Shown here: positions 26,852 through 36,135 of the stretch, piece by piece
Layout of the letters: each line of letters begins with the position of its first letter
Numbering within the stretch: position 1 is the stretch's first letter
Origin: Sphingobium cyanobacteriorum
GTDB lineage: Bacteria; Pseudomonadota; Alphaproteobacteria; Sphingomonadales; Sphingomonadaceae
Assembly: GCF_030580935.1 (NCBI RefSeq)
Contig: NZ_JAUQOM010000002.1
Location: 674,324 to 738,323, forward strand
Direction: 5' to 3'
Length of the DNA stretch: 64,000 nucleotides
Made by a program: the position numbers and the translations under genes
Notes under the pieces: model-generated
What the model was told of the DNA's origin: nothing
Database searches by the model: none
The model's input: the letters and a program-made list of their open reading frames with translations, nothing else

Positions 26852-29800
26852 CTAGGCATGTGCCACCGCATGGCCCGCGCAGCAGGCCGCACGGCTGCTC
26901 TCGACATAATCCGGCTCATGCCACCAATAATGCTGATGCGCATGCGCCAACATCGGCAATATCCTCGTCTCCCCCGCCTGTGGCCTGGCCGATAGGAAGG
27001 GCGCCATCAGATCATCGGGCGTATGGACGACACCGTTCGCGATCACCTGTCTTACACGGGCGACGGCGCTTACATCCCTGAGCGGGTCGCCCTCGACCAG
27101 GATCAGGTCGGCCAGCATGCCGCGCTCGATCCGGCCGACCGGCTCGCCCAGAAACTCGCCTGACCAGCGCGTCGTCATCAGCAGCGCCTCATAGGGCGAG
27201 ACGCCATATTTCACCATGCCGCGCAGGTTGAGGTGCAGGCTGATCGCGGTCAGGTCGATCGGCGCGTCGGTGCCGGAAATGGGATGCCATCCCGCCGCCA
27301 GCATCATCCTGATCTGTTCCACCTGCCGTTCCAGCGAAGCGAGCATCACCTTGCCACCATCGCCGCCCATCGCCTTCACCCGCGCCAGCAGCTTGTCATA
27401 TTCCCATTTGGGATAGAGCGTCGTGATCCGGGGATCGCGCGTGAAACCATCGTCCAGCCCCAGCAGCGCGGTGGCGGCGAACAGGGTCGGCGTGCGCCCC
27501 GCCCTGGCTGCGGCGAACAGGTCATTCACATCATGATAGCCGCCGCCCAGCGCGGTAACGGTGCGCGAATAGCCAAAGCGGTTGGTCGCGCCGCTATGTT
27601 CCATGCAATCCATGCCGCTGTGCAGCGCGGGATAGTGATAATGGGACGACAGGTGCATCCCCATCTTGTGGGATGCCTCCACCACCGCCTTTTGCGTGTC
27701 GTGGCGCAGCCGGACATAGGTTTTCACCATGTCATAATCCAGCGCCCTGGCGCGTTCCAGTTCCAGCGCCATCTGCCCCGGTTCGGTGACGGGGCGCATG
27801 AAATTATAGAAGATGCGGCCGCCGTCGATCGCCTCGCCGGTGGCATAATGGCGCGCGGCGATGCGCTTGCCGCTCTGGATCGCTTCCCGGTCCTCGACCA
27901 TATGATAGGCCGGGCAGCCGGGTGATCGGGTCGCGGTGATCCCCATCGCCAGCCACAGCCGCCCCATCCGGTCGCCATAGCCGTAACCGGCCATCTGCCG
28001 GTGGGTGTGCATGTCGATCAGGCCCGGCATCAGCGTCAGGCCGGGCGCGTCGACGTGCCTGGCGTTGGCGTCGGATGCGCTGGCCCCTCGCGGCGTCAGG
28101 GCGCTGATCAGGTTGCCGTCCAGCACGACATCGACATTGATCCTGTAGTCGGTCGACAGCGCATCCCAGACCCTGCCCGCCCGGATGACGGTGCGCCCCG
28201 TGGGCCTGGCATTGGCCCAATTGAGGCGGCAGGGGACGGTCTGCGCCGCGCCGCCGGTGGCCGGCACGATGCGCAGCTTGCCGTTGCTGAGGTACAGCAG
28301 CGTGCCGCTATCCCCGCTCCAGCTTGGCGCGTCGGTGACTTCGGTGGTGATCTGCCTGGGCGCGCCAGTGAAGCGGCCGTCCGGCGCGACGGGAGCAACC
28401 CAGAGGGTGGAGGCAAAGACGAAGGCCATTTTCGTGCCATCGGGCGACCAGAGCGGGCCGTCATGCCCGCGCGTGCCCAGCGACTTGCCCTCGAATACCG
28501 GGCGATACGTCCCTTTTCCGCTCGCCAGGTCGACCGTCAATATCTGGCTGGCACCTTCGCGATAGCGGCCGGTGACGGGCTTGAACGCGGCATAGGCGAT
28601 GCTTTTGCCATCCGGGCCGAAGCTGGGCCGGCCCGGTTCCCACAGCGCGTCGAACCGCTTCGTGACCAGGCCGGTCGCGACCTCCACCGTATGCAGCGCG
28701 CCCTCCTGATCGAGAAAGGCGATCATCCTGCCGTCCTGCGACCAACTGCCCCACGCGACCGCCTTGTCCGGGATATTGGTGAGCTGGCGTTCCTTGCCGC
28801 TCGCAATGTCATGTAACCACAGGTCGAGCGTGCCGCCACGATCGCAGCTATAGGCGATGGTCCCGCCATCGGGCGACCAGGCCGGATCGCACTTATGGAA
28901 ACTGTCGCCGATGATCTTGCGGGGCACGCCGCCGATGGGCAGCAGATAAATTGCGTTGAGCGCCGCGAACAGGATGCTCCTGCCATCGGGCGACAGCATG
29001 GGCGCGGCGATGCCGACCACGGGCTTGGGCGTGGTGGAGGTGAAATCGCGGGTCTTTTTCCGGTAGCTGGGCGTCGTCACCGGCACCTGCGCGGTGAAGG
29101 GAATGACGCGCGCCTCGCCATCTGCAAGGCGGCGCAGCTTGCCGCCCGATCCGTAGAGGATCGCGCCATCCCTGGTGAAGGCTGGACGGAACGGATAGAG
29201 ATCCTCACCCACCACGACATCCTTGCCGTCCACCACCAGCGTCAGCGCGCCCGGTTCGACACGGGTATAGGCGATGCGTCCGTCCGGCGCGAAGGCGGGG
29301 GCCATGATCGCCGACGGATTGAACCGATCGGGCGATGGCGGGACCGACGCCACTTGCGTCACCGCGCCGCTGGCGACATCGACCGTGACCAGCTTCGTAC
29401 CGCCCGCGACATAGGCGACGCGCCTGCCGTCCGGCGACCAGGCCGGCTCACTGTCATTGGTCGTTCCCTGCGACAATGGCGTCACCTGGCCGCTCGCCAC
29501 GTCGAGCAGGTAGATGGCATAGCGTCCTTCCGCCCGGTCGCTGGAAAAGGCGATGGTCCGGCCATCGGGGGACCAGCGCGGCTCGCGATCGTCCAGCAGC
29601 CCGTCGCTATGCTGGCGCATGTCGCTACCGTCCGCCGCGACCGACCAGATATGGAAATGGCCGGTGCGATAGGATTGGAAGGCTATGCGCGATCCGTCGG
29701 GCGACCAGTCGGGCTGGGCCAGGTCGTCAAAGTCGCCGGTCAGCCGCTGCAATGCCCCGCCGCCCACCGGCATGGTCCATAATATGCCCAGCAGGTCGAA

Positions 29801-29992
29801 CGCGATGCGGCTGCCGTCGGGCGAAAGGGCCAGGGCGACATTGGTGCAGTCCTCCAGCCGCACCATCCTTTCCTTGCCCGTAGCAGGAGCGCCGGGCGCT
29901 TGCGAGACCGACCCGGCGCTCCCTGCCGCGAGCAGGCCGATCCCCCCGGCTGCGATCGCCTGGCGGCGGCTGACGCCCTTGGTCATCGTCAT
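26852..29992 (-). CDS. Exported beta-propeller (PD40/TolB-like) amidohydrolase fusion
   Basis: A protein of about 1046 aa. The N-terminus MTMTKGVSRRQAIAAGGIG is a Tat-type signal. Residues ~45-620 carry repeated PD40 blades with SPDGSRIAF/WSPDG motifs (TolB-like propeller). Residues ~640-1010 form an amidohydrolase with LMPGLIDMHTHRQMAG (HxH), SSHYHYPALH and SGTDAPIDL. Such fusions are exported peptidase- or imidase-type enzymes whose substrates are largely unknown. The start at 29992 (or 29986) is 4 nt after the stop of the TonB-dependent receptor, so the two form an uptake/degradation unit. Confidence 0.88.
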   Translation of the reverse strand: MTMTKGVSRRQAIAAGGIGLLAAGSAGSVSQAPGAPATGKERMVRLEDCTNVALALSPDGSRIAFDLLGILWTMPVGGGALQRLTGDFDDLAQPDWSPDGSRIAFQSYRTGHFHIWSVAADGSDMRQHSDGLLDDREPRWSPDGRTIAFSSDRAEGRYAIYLLDVASGQVTPLSQGTTNDSEPAWSPDGRRVAYVAGGTKLVTVDVASGAVTQVASVPPSPDRFNPSAIMAPAFAPDGRIAYTRVEPGALTLVVDGKDVVVGEDLYPFRPAFTRDGAILYGSGGKLRRLADGEARVIPFTAQVPVTTPSYRKKTRDFTSTTPKPVVGIAAPMLSPDGRSILFAALNAIYLLPIGGVPRKIIGDSFHKCDPAWSPDGGTIAYSCDRGGTLDLWLHDIASGKERQLTNIPDKAVAWGSWSQDGRMIAFLDQEGALHTVEVATGLVTKRFDALWEPGRPSFGPDGKSIAYAAFKPVTGRYREGASQILTVDLASGKGTYRPVFEGKSLGTRGHDGPLWSPDGTKMAFVFASTLWVAPVAPDGRFTGAPRQITTEVTDAPSWSGDSGTLLYLSNGKLRIVPATGGAAQTVPCRLNWANARPTGRTVIRAGRVWDALSTDYRINVDVVLDGNLISALTPRGASASDANARHVDAPGLTLMPGLIDMHTHRQMAGYGYGDRMGRLWLAMGITATRSPGCPAYHMVEDREAIQSGKRIAARHYATGEAIDGGRIFYNFMRPVTEPGQMALELERARALDYDMVKTYVRLRHDTQKAVVEASHKMGMHLSSHYHYPALHSGMDCMEHSGATNRFGYSRTVTALGGGYHDVNDLFAAARAGRTPTLFAATALLGLDDGFTRDPRITTLYPKWEYDKLLARVKAMGGDGGKVMLASLERQVEQIRMMLAAGWHPISGTDAPIDLTAISLHLNLRGMVKYGVSPYEALLMTTRWSGEFLGEPVGRIERGMLADLILVEGDPLRDVSAVARVRQVIANGVVHTPDDLMAPFLSARPQAGETRILPMLAHAHQHYWWHEPDYVESSRAACCAGHAVAHA

Positions 29993-29996
29993 GCCT

Positions 29997-32849
29997 TTAA
30001 AACTCCAGGTTGAACCGGCCATAATAGAAGCCGCCGCTGATGCCGTAGGGGGCGTAGCTGTTATAGAGGCCGCCCACGACACGGTTCACCGGCTTCACCT
30101 TGTTGGGATAGGTGTTCAGCAGATTGTTCGCGCCGACCGACAGCTTGACGCCCCTGGCCAGCTTGTAGCCCAGTTCCAGGTCGAGGATGGTCTTGGGCTT
30201 CAAAGGTTCATCGACGAAGCCGAACGAGCAGCCGGGCACCGCCGTGCCGCCCGGTGGCGGTGCGGCACATCCCGCAAAGTCCGCCGTATGCCAGACGCCG
30301 GCGCTTGCCCGCTGAACGACCTTGCCATAACGGGTGGCGCGCAGGTTCATGTTGAAATCATCCTTTTCCCACAGGATGTTGGCGATGAGCTTGTTGCGCG
30401 GCGTACCTTCGGACAGGTCGCCGATCTTGGCGCGGCCGATCAGGGTCAGTTTCGACGCCGCGATCACTGCCGGCACCGGGTCGATATGGGTAAAGATGGT
30501 CTTGTTGAAATTGGCCGACAGGCTGATCGTCGCCAGCCCCATGTCGCCCAGCCCGGCGCGATAGGTGCTGACAATGTCCAGCCCGCGCGTGCGCGTGTCG
30601 GCCGCGTTGGAGAAGATCAGGCCGCCCGCGACGCCATTGATCCCCGCTGCCGCCAGCGCATTCATCACCACCGTCCCGCTCAGCGTCTCACTCAACAGGA
30701 TGCGGTCCTTGATCTTCACCTGATAGGCGTCGATCGTGAAATTCAGGTTCGGCGCGGGCGTGATGACGATGCCTGCCGACAGATTGCGCGACTTTTCAGG
30801 CTTCAGCGATACCGCGCCCAGCGCCCTGGCCGCCGGACCGTCGACCGGCAGCGCCTGCACCGGCAGCAACTGGTTCACCCCGTTGACGGGCACGTTGATG
30901 GTCGATGACGATGCATAATGTTGCTGCTGGAGCGTCGGTGCGCGGAATCCGGTGCTGGCGGTGCCGCGAATGGCGAAACCGCGCGTCGGCTCAATGCGCA
31001 GCGACGCCTTGCCGGTGTCGGTGGTGCCGAAATCGGAATAATCCTCATGCCGTCCGGCCAGGCCGAACTCGACGCCCTCGATGATTTTCCCTTCCAGATT
31101 GACGTAGGCGCTCCAGTTGTCCCGGCTCCAACGGCCCGACCCGGACGGCAGGAACCCTGTCACACCCTGCGACCCGACCCCGGTGCGGGTCGCACCCGCC
31201 AGCCACGCGCCCGCCGGCGATTTGTAGCCGCCGTCGATATAGGACACGGGATCACCCGGCCCGATCAGGAATTTATTCTTCTTATATTCCGCCCCGACCG
31301 CCAGCGACAGCGGGCCGGCCATGCCAATGTCGAATTCCTTGCTCAGGTCCAGATTGCTGGTCCATTCGTCGAACCGGATCTTGCCCAGATAGAAATGGGT
31401 CGGGCTGGCGGTGCCGAGTGACGGGTTCAGCGATGTCGTCTGGGAATATTTGACCTCATCCTGTGCATAGCTTGTGGATAAGTCGAACTGCACGCCTCCG
31501 CCAATCTCGCCGCGCAGGCCGCCCGCGACCTGGAAATCCTCGTCATAGACATGGATGCGCGGGATATAGCCTTCGGGATAGATTTCGATGATGTTGTTCA
31601 GCGCGGCCGGGTTGCGATAGGTCAGCCATCCGGCGGCGTGGCGCTTGGAATAGGTGCCGAAACTATAGAGTTCCAGGCTGTCGCCCACCGGTATCATGGC
31701 GTCATAGCCGACATTGCCGCCGATCACCTGCGGCTGGCCAAATTTGGCGCGAATACGCTGCGGATCGGCGTTGCGCGGATCGCCGGTCGGGTAGAATTGC
31801 CCCGCGATCGGGCTGCTCGCGACGATCGTATTGTCCTGCAACACGCCATCGGCCGACAGGTGGATATAGCCGCCATCCGGTCCGATCGAAAAGCCCTTGT
31901 CGACCTGCCAGCGGCCCTGCCAGCCGCCATTGTCGGCGGTGCTGCCCAATGTCAGCGCCGCGCCGCCGGACGTGTCGTTCTTCAGGATGATGTTGACCAC
32001 GCCGGCGATCGCATCGGACCCATATTGTGCCGATGCGCCGTCGCGCAGCACTTCGATCCGCTGGATGGCGTTGCCGGGGATCAGGTCCAGGTCCGGGGGC
32101 GACTGTCCGTTCTGGACCGACCCGTTGATGAACAGGGTGGCGGTGTTGTGCCGCCGCTTGCCGTTTACCAGCACCAGCAACTGGTCGCCGCCCAGCCCGC
32201 GCAGCGACAGGGTGCGTACCGCCCAGCTTGCGCCCGCGCCATTGTTCGACACGTTGATGGACGGGACCAGCGTACCCAGCAGGTCGCGGACCGACTGCTT
32301 GCCGCTTGATTCCAGGTCCTTTTCGCCCAGCACGTCGATCGGGGCCAGGCTTTCGGCGACGGTGCGGGTGGTGGTGCGGGTGCCGGTGACGATGATGGGC
32401 GTTGCGTCCTCGATCGGTTCGGGGGCCGGGGCCAGCGCCAGGCCTTCAGCACCTGCGCCCGGCATGCTCGCCTGGGCGAATTGCAGCGCCAAAGGACTGC
32501 GCCGTGCCGCGCTGCGGTTGGCCGGGGCGGCAAGGGCGATCACACCCGCGCCCGCTGCGGACGATTTCAGTTCCGTTCCGGCCAGGAGCCGGGCGAGGGC
32601 GTCCTGGGTCGACATCCAGCCCTGGATACGGCGGCTGCGGATCGTCGCGACCTCGTCATAGGGAAAAAGGATGCGGACACCCGACTGGGTGGACAATTGG
32701 CGCAGCGCGCCGCTCAGCGGCTGCACATGGATATCGAACTTGTGCCGCTGCGAAAGGGCGGCGTCCGTTGTTGCGGCTGCGAAAAGATATGTGGGCGACA
32801 TGAAACATATGGCGAGGGCAGCCCCCGCCATGACATGGCGAATATGCAT
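29997..32849 (-). CDS. TonB-dependent outer-membrane receptor with STN domain
   Basis: A 950-aa outer-membrane transporter. A signal peptide (MHIRHVMAGAALAICFMSPTYLFA) is followed by a secretin/TonB short N-terminal (STN) domain (FDIHVQPLSGALRQLSTQSGVRILF, residues ~35-110). The plug domain has VTGTRTTTRTVAES and GLGGDQLLVLVNGKRRH, and the beta-barrel ends in F (YGRFNLEF). STN-containing receptors usually signal to a sigma regulator or belong to ligand-specific groups, but no FecR/FecI pair is adjacent. Start 32849 follows AGGGGAACAG. Co-transcribed with the amidohydrolase fusion, which suggests import of that enzyme's substrate or product. Confidence 0.93.
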   Translation of the reverse strand: MHIRHVMAGAALAICFMSPTYLFAAATTDAALSQRHKFDIHVQPLSGALRQLSTQSGVRILFPYDEVATIRSRRIQGWMSTQDALARLLAGTELKSSAAGAGVIALAAPANRSAARRSPLALQFAQASMPGAGAEGLALAPAPEPIEDATPIIVTGTRTTTRTVAESLAPIDVLGEKDLESSGKQSVRDLLGTLVPSINVSNNGAGASWAVRTLSLRGLGGDQLLVLVNGKRRHNTATLFINGSVQNGQSPPDLDLIPGNAIQRIEVLRDGASAQYGSDAIAGVVNIILKNDTSGGAALTLGSTADNGGWQGRWQVDKGFSIGPDGGYIHLSADGVLQDNTIVASSPIAGQFYPTGDPRNADPQRIRAKFGQPQVIGGNVGYDAMIPVGDSLELYSFGTYSKRHAAGWLTYRNPAALNNIIEIYPEGYIPRIHVYDEDFQVAGGLRGEIGGGVQFDLSTSYAQDEVKYSQTTSLNPSLGTASPTHFYLGKIRFDEWTSNLDLSKEFDIGMAGPLSLAVGAEYKKNKFLIGPGDPVSYIDGGYKSPAGAWLAGATRTGVGSQGVTGFLPSGSGRWSRDNWSAYVNLEGKIIEGVEFGLAGRHEDYSDFGTTDTGKASLRIEPTRGFAIRGTASTGFRAPTLQQQHYASSSTINVPVNGVNQLLPVQALPVDGPAARALGAVSLKPEKSRNLSAGIVITPAPNLNFTIDAYQVKIKDRILLSETLSGTVVMNALAAAGINGVAGGLIFSNAADTRTRGLDIVSTYRAGLGDMGLATISLSANFNKTIFTHIDPVPAVIAASKLTLIGRAKIGDLSEGTPRNKLIANILWEKDDFNMNLRATRYGKVVQRASAGVWHTADFAGCAAPPPGGTAVPGCSFGFVDEPLKPKTILDLELGYKLARGVKLSVGANNLLNTYPNKVKPVNRVVGGLYNSYAPYGISGGFYYGRFNLEF

Positions 32850-33027
32850 TGTCTGTTCCCCTGGCATGGCGGCGTTGGTGCCGCTCTATTGCCCCGAACG
32901 AAGCAATTGCTACACTCCGCTACGCCTTGTGACGGAAAAGCGACATGAAATGCCGCTTGCAGGCTTATGAGAGGTCGATCGATCCGCAGGGGGGCACAGG
33001 TCCGGCATTATATTGCGTCGCAGCAAT

Positions 33028-33804
33028 TCAACCGTCTGTTTGCAGGAACCAGCGATCGCCGCCCTGCAATCCGATCGCGCTCAGCCGTCCCGAAAAATAG
33101 GCCCCGGTATCGATGCCGATGCGATTGACCTGCGCATCTATGTCCGCAGTGATGCTGTGACCATGCACCACCATTTTCGGATGCATGCCGCCATGATCCA
33201 GAAACTCGCCCCTGATCCAGCGCAGGTCGGCCGATGTCTGCCGCTCGATCGCGACGCCGGGGCGAATGCCGGCATGCACGAACAGATAGTCGCCGATGAT
33301 GACGCTGTCGGGCAGGGTGTCGAGAAAATCGACATGATCGCGCGGCACATGGGCCAGCATCCAGTCGATGATTTCCGCGTCGGTCATCACCCGGAAGAGG
33401 GCGGGATCAAGGCCGTAGCTTTCCAGCGTCGCCATCCCGCCCATCCGGCGGAACAGGGGCATGGCCCGCGCGTCCCCCTGCGCGGCCAGAAGAAAGGCTT
33501 CTTCATGATTGCCCTTGAGGCAGCGGACATCGCCGCCAGATGCGATCAGCGCCATGGCACGCTCCACCACCTGCCGCGACTGGGGGCCGCGATCCACCAG
33601 GTCGCCCAGCAGGATCAGGGTCAGGGATGCCCGGCCACGTCGCTTGTCGTCCTGCGCGATCCGGTCGAGCAGGTCGTCCAGCAGGTCGGCGCGGCCATGC
33701 ACGTCGCCAATCGCATAGACGCGGTGGTCCGTGCCGATGCCGTGCGCCCTGTCCTGCGTCGATGCGGCAGGGCTGGGCCGTCCCGTTCTGCGCCAGAATG
33801 TCAT
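33028..33804 (-). CDS. Calcineurin-like metallophosphoesterase (Ser/Thr phosphatase / ApaH-like)
   Basis: A 258-aa phosphoesterase with the complete dinuclear-metal motif set: YAIGDVHGRADLL, LLGDLVDRGPQS, CLKGNHEEAF, FVHAGIRP and VHGHS. It resembles bacterial PP1/PP2A-like phosphatases of the PrpA/PrpB type and could dephosphorylate proteins or cleave dinucleotides. ATG 33804 is chosen; an in-frame GTG at 33819 adds five residues. It is the last gene of a tight operon with dcd and cdd. Confidence 0.88.
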   Translation of the reverse strand: MTFWRRTGRPSPAASTQDRAHGIGTDHRVYAIGDVHGRADLLDDLLDRIAQDDKRRGRASLTLILLGDLVDRGPQSRQVVERAMALIASGGDVRCLKGNHEEAFLLAAQGDARAMPLFRRMGGMATLESYGLDPALFRVMTDAEIIDWMLAHVPRDHVDFLDTLPDSVIIGDYLFVHAGIRPGVAIERQTSADLRWIRGEFLDHGGMHPKMVVHGHSITADIDAQVNRIGIDTGAYFSGRLSAIGLQGGDRWFLQTDG

Positions 33805-33820
33805 GGCGCCCAGTTTCACC

Positions 33821-34375
33821 CTAGAGGCGCGGCAAAGTCACGCCCTGCTGCCCCATATATTTGCCTGCCCGGTCGGCATAGCTGACCTCGCACGGTTCAT
33901 TGCCCTGAAGGAACAGGAACTGGCACGCACCTTCATTGGCGTAGATTTTCGCGGGCAGCGGCGTGGTGTTGGAAAATTCCAGCGTCACATGCCCCTCCCA
34001 GCCCGGTTCCAGCGGGGTGACGTTCACGATGATGCCGCAGCGCGCATAGGTGGATTTGCCCAGGCAGATGACCAGCACGTCGCGCGGCACGCGGAAATAT
34101 TCGACCGTGCGGGCGAGCGCAAAGCTGTTGGGCGGGATGATGCAGCAATCGGTCTTGCGATCGACGAAATTCTTGGGATCGAAATCCTTGGGATCGACGA
34201 TCGTGCTGTCGACATTGGTGAAGATCTTGAACTCGTCCGCCACCCGCGCGTCATAGCCATAGGAGGACAGGCCGTAGCTGATGCAGCCCTCGCGCCGCTG
34301 GCTCTCCACGAACGGCTCGATCATGCCGGTCGACAGCGCCTGCTGGCGAATCCACTTGTCGGAAAGAATGGCCAT
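33821..34375 (-). CDS. dcd: dCTP deaminase
   Basis: A 184-aa homotrimeric enzyme that converts dCTP to dUTP, the main source of dUMP for thymidylate synthesis. The family pattern is complete: [47 protein letters not shown] and [19 protein letters not shown] with the catalytic Glu. The length is standard. It lies 6 nt downstream of cdd, forming a pyrimidine-deamination pair. Confidence 0.97.
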   Translation of the reverse strand: MAILSDKWIRQQALSTGMIEPFVESQRREGCISYGLSSYGYDARVADEFKIFTNVDSTIVDPKDFDPKNFVDRKTDCCIIPPNSFALARTVEYFRVPRDVLVICLGKSTYARCGIIVNVTPLEPGWEGHVTLEFSNTTPLPAKIYANEGACQFLFLQGNEPCEVSYADRAGKYMGQQGVTLPRL

Positions 34376-34381
34376 AATGTC

Positions 34382-34840
34382 CTAGCTCTTCTTGTCAGGA
34401 ACGATGCCCAGGTCCTTGGGACCAAAGGCATGGGGAAGGAGTTGGGCGACGCTCAGCGTCAGCACCCGGTCGCCGCTGGGGGTGGCGCAGTAGATGGCCA
34501 GGGTGCGGCCTGCCATCTGTTCCGCTTCGTTCATGATCTGGCGGCACCGGCCGCATGGTGTGACGAGCGCTTCTTCGCCAGCACCCATCGCCCCGCCGAC
34601 GACGGCGATTTCCATTACGTCAGCGAAACGACCCTGGGCATTGACGCTCGCCAGCGCCACCGTTTCGGCACAGAGCGACAGGCCATAGCTTGCATTTTCG
34701 AAATTGCTGCCAGTGACGATACTGCCATCGGTCAGCCGCACCGCCGCCCCCACGGCAAAGCGGCTATAGGGCGCATGGGCGTTGGCCATCGCGCCGCGCG
34801 CGGCGGCGATTAGCTGTTCCACTCGTTGTTCGTTTGACAT
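34382..34840 (-). CDS. cdd: Cytidine deaminase
   Basis: A 152-aa zinc enzyme that deaminates cytidine and deoxycytidine to uridine forms. The zinc/catalytic motifs are LCAETVAL and TPCGRCRQIMNE, with YSRFAVGAAV and GSNFENASYGL upstream. The start at 34840 (MSNEQRVEQL) is 1 nt after the stop of the upstream GH25-fold gene, and dcd follows after 6 nt. The open frame above 34840 is shadow sequence. Confidence 0.96.
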   Translation of the reverse strand: MSNEQRVEQLIAAARGAMANAHAPYSRFAVGAAVRLTDGSIVTGSNFENASYGLSLCAETVALASVNAQGRFADVMEIAVVGGAMGAGEEALVTPCGRCRQIMNEAEQMAGRTLAIYCATPSGDRVLTLSVAQLLPHAFGPKDLGIVPDKKS

Positions 34841-34841
34841 A

Positions 34842-35525
34842 TCAGGGCGCCACCACATCCCACCGGACCGGACCATCGACGCCGTCGATATGCCGCATGT
34901 CGCTGGCTGTCCACATGACCCATGGTTTGGCCGCATAATCGGGCGGAAAGAAATTGCTGTCCAGCCACAGCGTCCGGTTGATGCCGGACCCTATGGCATA
35001 GGCTTTGTCGAACTCTTCCGTCACATTCAGCAGCACCGGCTTGCCGGCATGGCTTTCGACCAGATTGACCAGCGTGTTGAGTTCGGACAGCATCAGGTCG
35101 CGCGCCGGCCGCGCCGCGCACCGGGCATCGAAGGCAAGGCGGATCACCGGCGGCAGCGCCGCATTGTCGCGCGGCACGGTGGTGATGAAGCGGGTCGCCT
35201 GCTCGCTCGCCAGACGACAGGGGGTGAATTCGATCAGCGCGCCATAACGCATTCCCGCGCCCCGCGCTCCGCGCCAGTTGGCGGCAAAGGCCGGATCGCG
35301 CCAGTCGGAACCCCTGGCCGCGCGGATATAGGCGAAATCGGCGCCCTGCGCCGCCAGTGTGCCCCATTCCACCGCTCCATTGTCGGAACTGATGGTGATG
35401 CCCTGCACCGGATATGTGTCGCGATCGGGCGCCCAGGCGCGGGCATAGACGTACAGTGCCAGAGCCAGCACCATGCCCGCCGCCAATCCTGCCCCGATAC
35501 GGAACAGAAGCCCCCCCAAAGTCAC
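34842..35525 (-). CDS. GH25-fold (lysozyme-like) membrane-anchored protein, catalytic residues lost
   Basis: A 227-aa protein with an N-terminal membrane anchor (residues ~8-27) and a GH25 (lysozyme-type) barrel: FAYIRAARGSDWRDPAFAANW, LPPVIRLAFDARC, and GPVRWDV at the end. In active GH25 enzymes the first strand reads V/IDVS and the central one DxE; here they read GITISSDNG and VIRLAF, so both catalytic acids are replaced. A non-catalytic, perhaps peptidoglycan-binding, role is inferred. It sits between a UPF0262 gene and cdd. Confidence 0.75.
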   Translation of the reverse strand: MTLGGLLFRIGAGLAAGMVLALALYVYARAWAPDRDTYPVQGITISSDNGAVEWGTLAAQGADFAYIRAARGSDWRDPAFAANWRGARGAGMRYGALIEFTPCRLASEQATRFITTVPRDNAALPPVIRLAFDARCAARPARDLMLSELNTLVNLVESHAGKPVLLNVTEEFDKAYAIGSGINRTLWLDSNFFPPDYAAKPWVMWTASDMRHIDGVDGPVRWDVVAP

Positions 35526-35538
35526 GACCCTGATTACC

Positions 35539-36021
35539 TCATCCCTTGATATGCAGCACGCAGATCAGCGTGAAGAGCCGCCGTGCGGTGTCGAAATCGA
35601 CCTCGATCTTCCCCTCCAGCCGTTCTTTCAATACCTCCGCCGCATCATTGTGGATGGCGCGGCGGGCCATGTCGACCGTCTCGATCTGCTGCGGCGACGC
35701 ATTGCTGATCGCCTGATAATAGCTGTCGCAAATCGCGAAATAGTCGCGGATCGGCCGCCGGAACCGGCCAAGGCCCAGGATGATCGCCTCCAGCGGACTG
35801 TCATCTTCCCGGTTGATCTCGATGACCAGCCGGCCTTCCTCGACCCGCAACAGCACCTTGTAGGGGCCGGCATAGCCATCGGCATGAACCCGCTGGGGCG
35901 CGAAATGATTATCCTCCAGCAGGTCGAATATGGCGATGCGCCGTTCCTGCTCAACGTCGGCATTGCGCCACAGGATCGTGCGCTGGTCCAGTTGGATGTC
36001 TATGATGCGCGGATCGGCCAT
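35539..36021 (-). CDS. UPF0262 family protein
   Basis: A 160-aa cytosolic protein of a conserved alphaproteobacterial family without a known function. It is recognised by IIDIQLDQRTI, the DVEQERRIAIFDLLEDNHF block, an FRRPIRDYFAICDSYY segment and VDMARRAIHNDAAEVL. It heads the minus-strand operon UPF0262 - GH25-like - cdd - dcd - phosphatase and is divergent from dnaB, with a 114-bp shared promoter region. Confidence 0.88.
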   Translation of the reverse strand: MADPRIIDIQLDQRTILWRNADVEQERRIAIFDLLEDNHFAPQRVHADGYAGPYKVLLRVEEGRLVIEINREDDSPLEAIILGLGRFRRPIRDYFAICDSYYQAISNASPQQIETVDMARRAIHNDAAEVLKERLEGKIEVDFDTARRLFTLICVLHIKG

Positions 36022-36135
36022 AATGCAAGCGAACAGTCAGTGCGGCGGCGCGCGTCGAAATGCAAGCAGGACTTATCCACAGATGCGTGGCGCAGGCCCC
36101 TTGCGCCCACCCGTCCGGGGGAGGAAAGAGAGCCG

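Noticed and set aside
35473..36135. N-terminal extension of DnaB
   Set aside because: It covers the divergent UPF0262 gene and promoter; DnaB homology starts at 36136.
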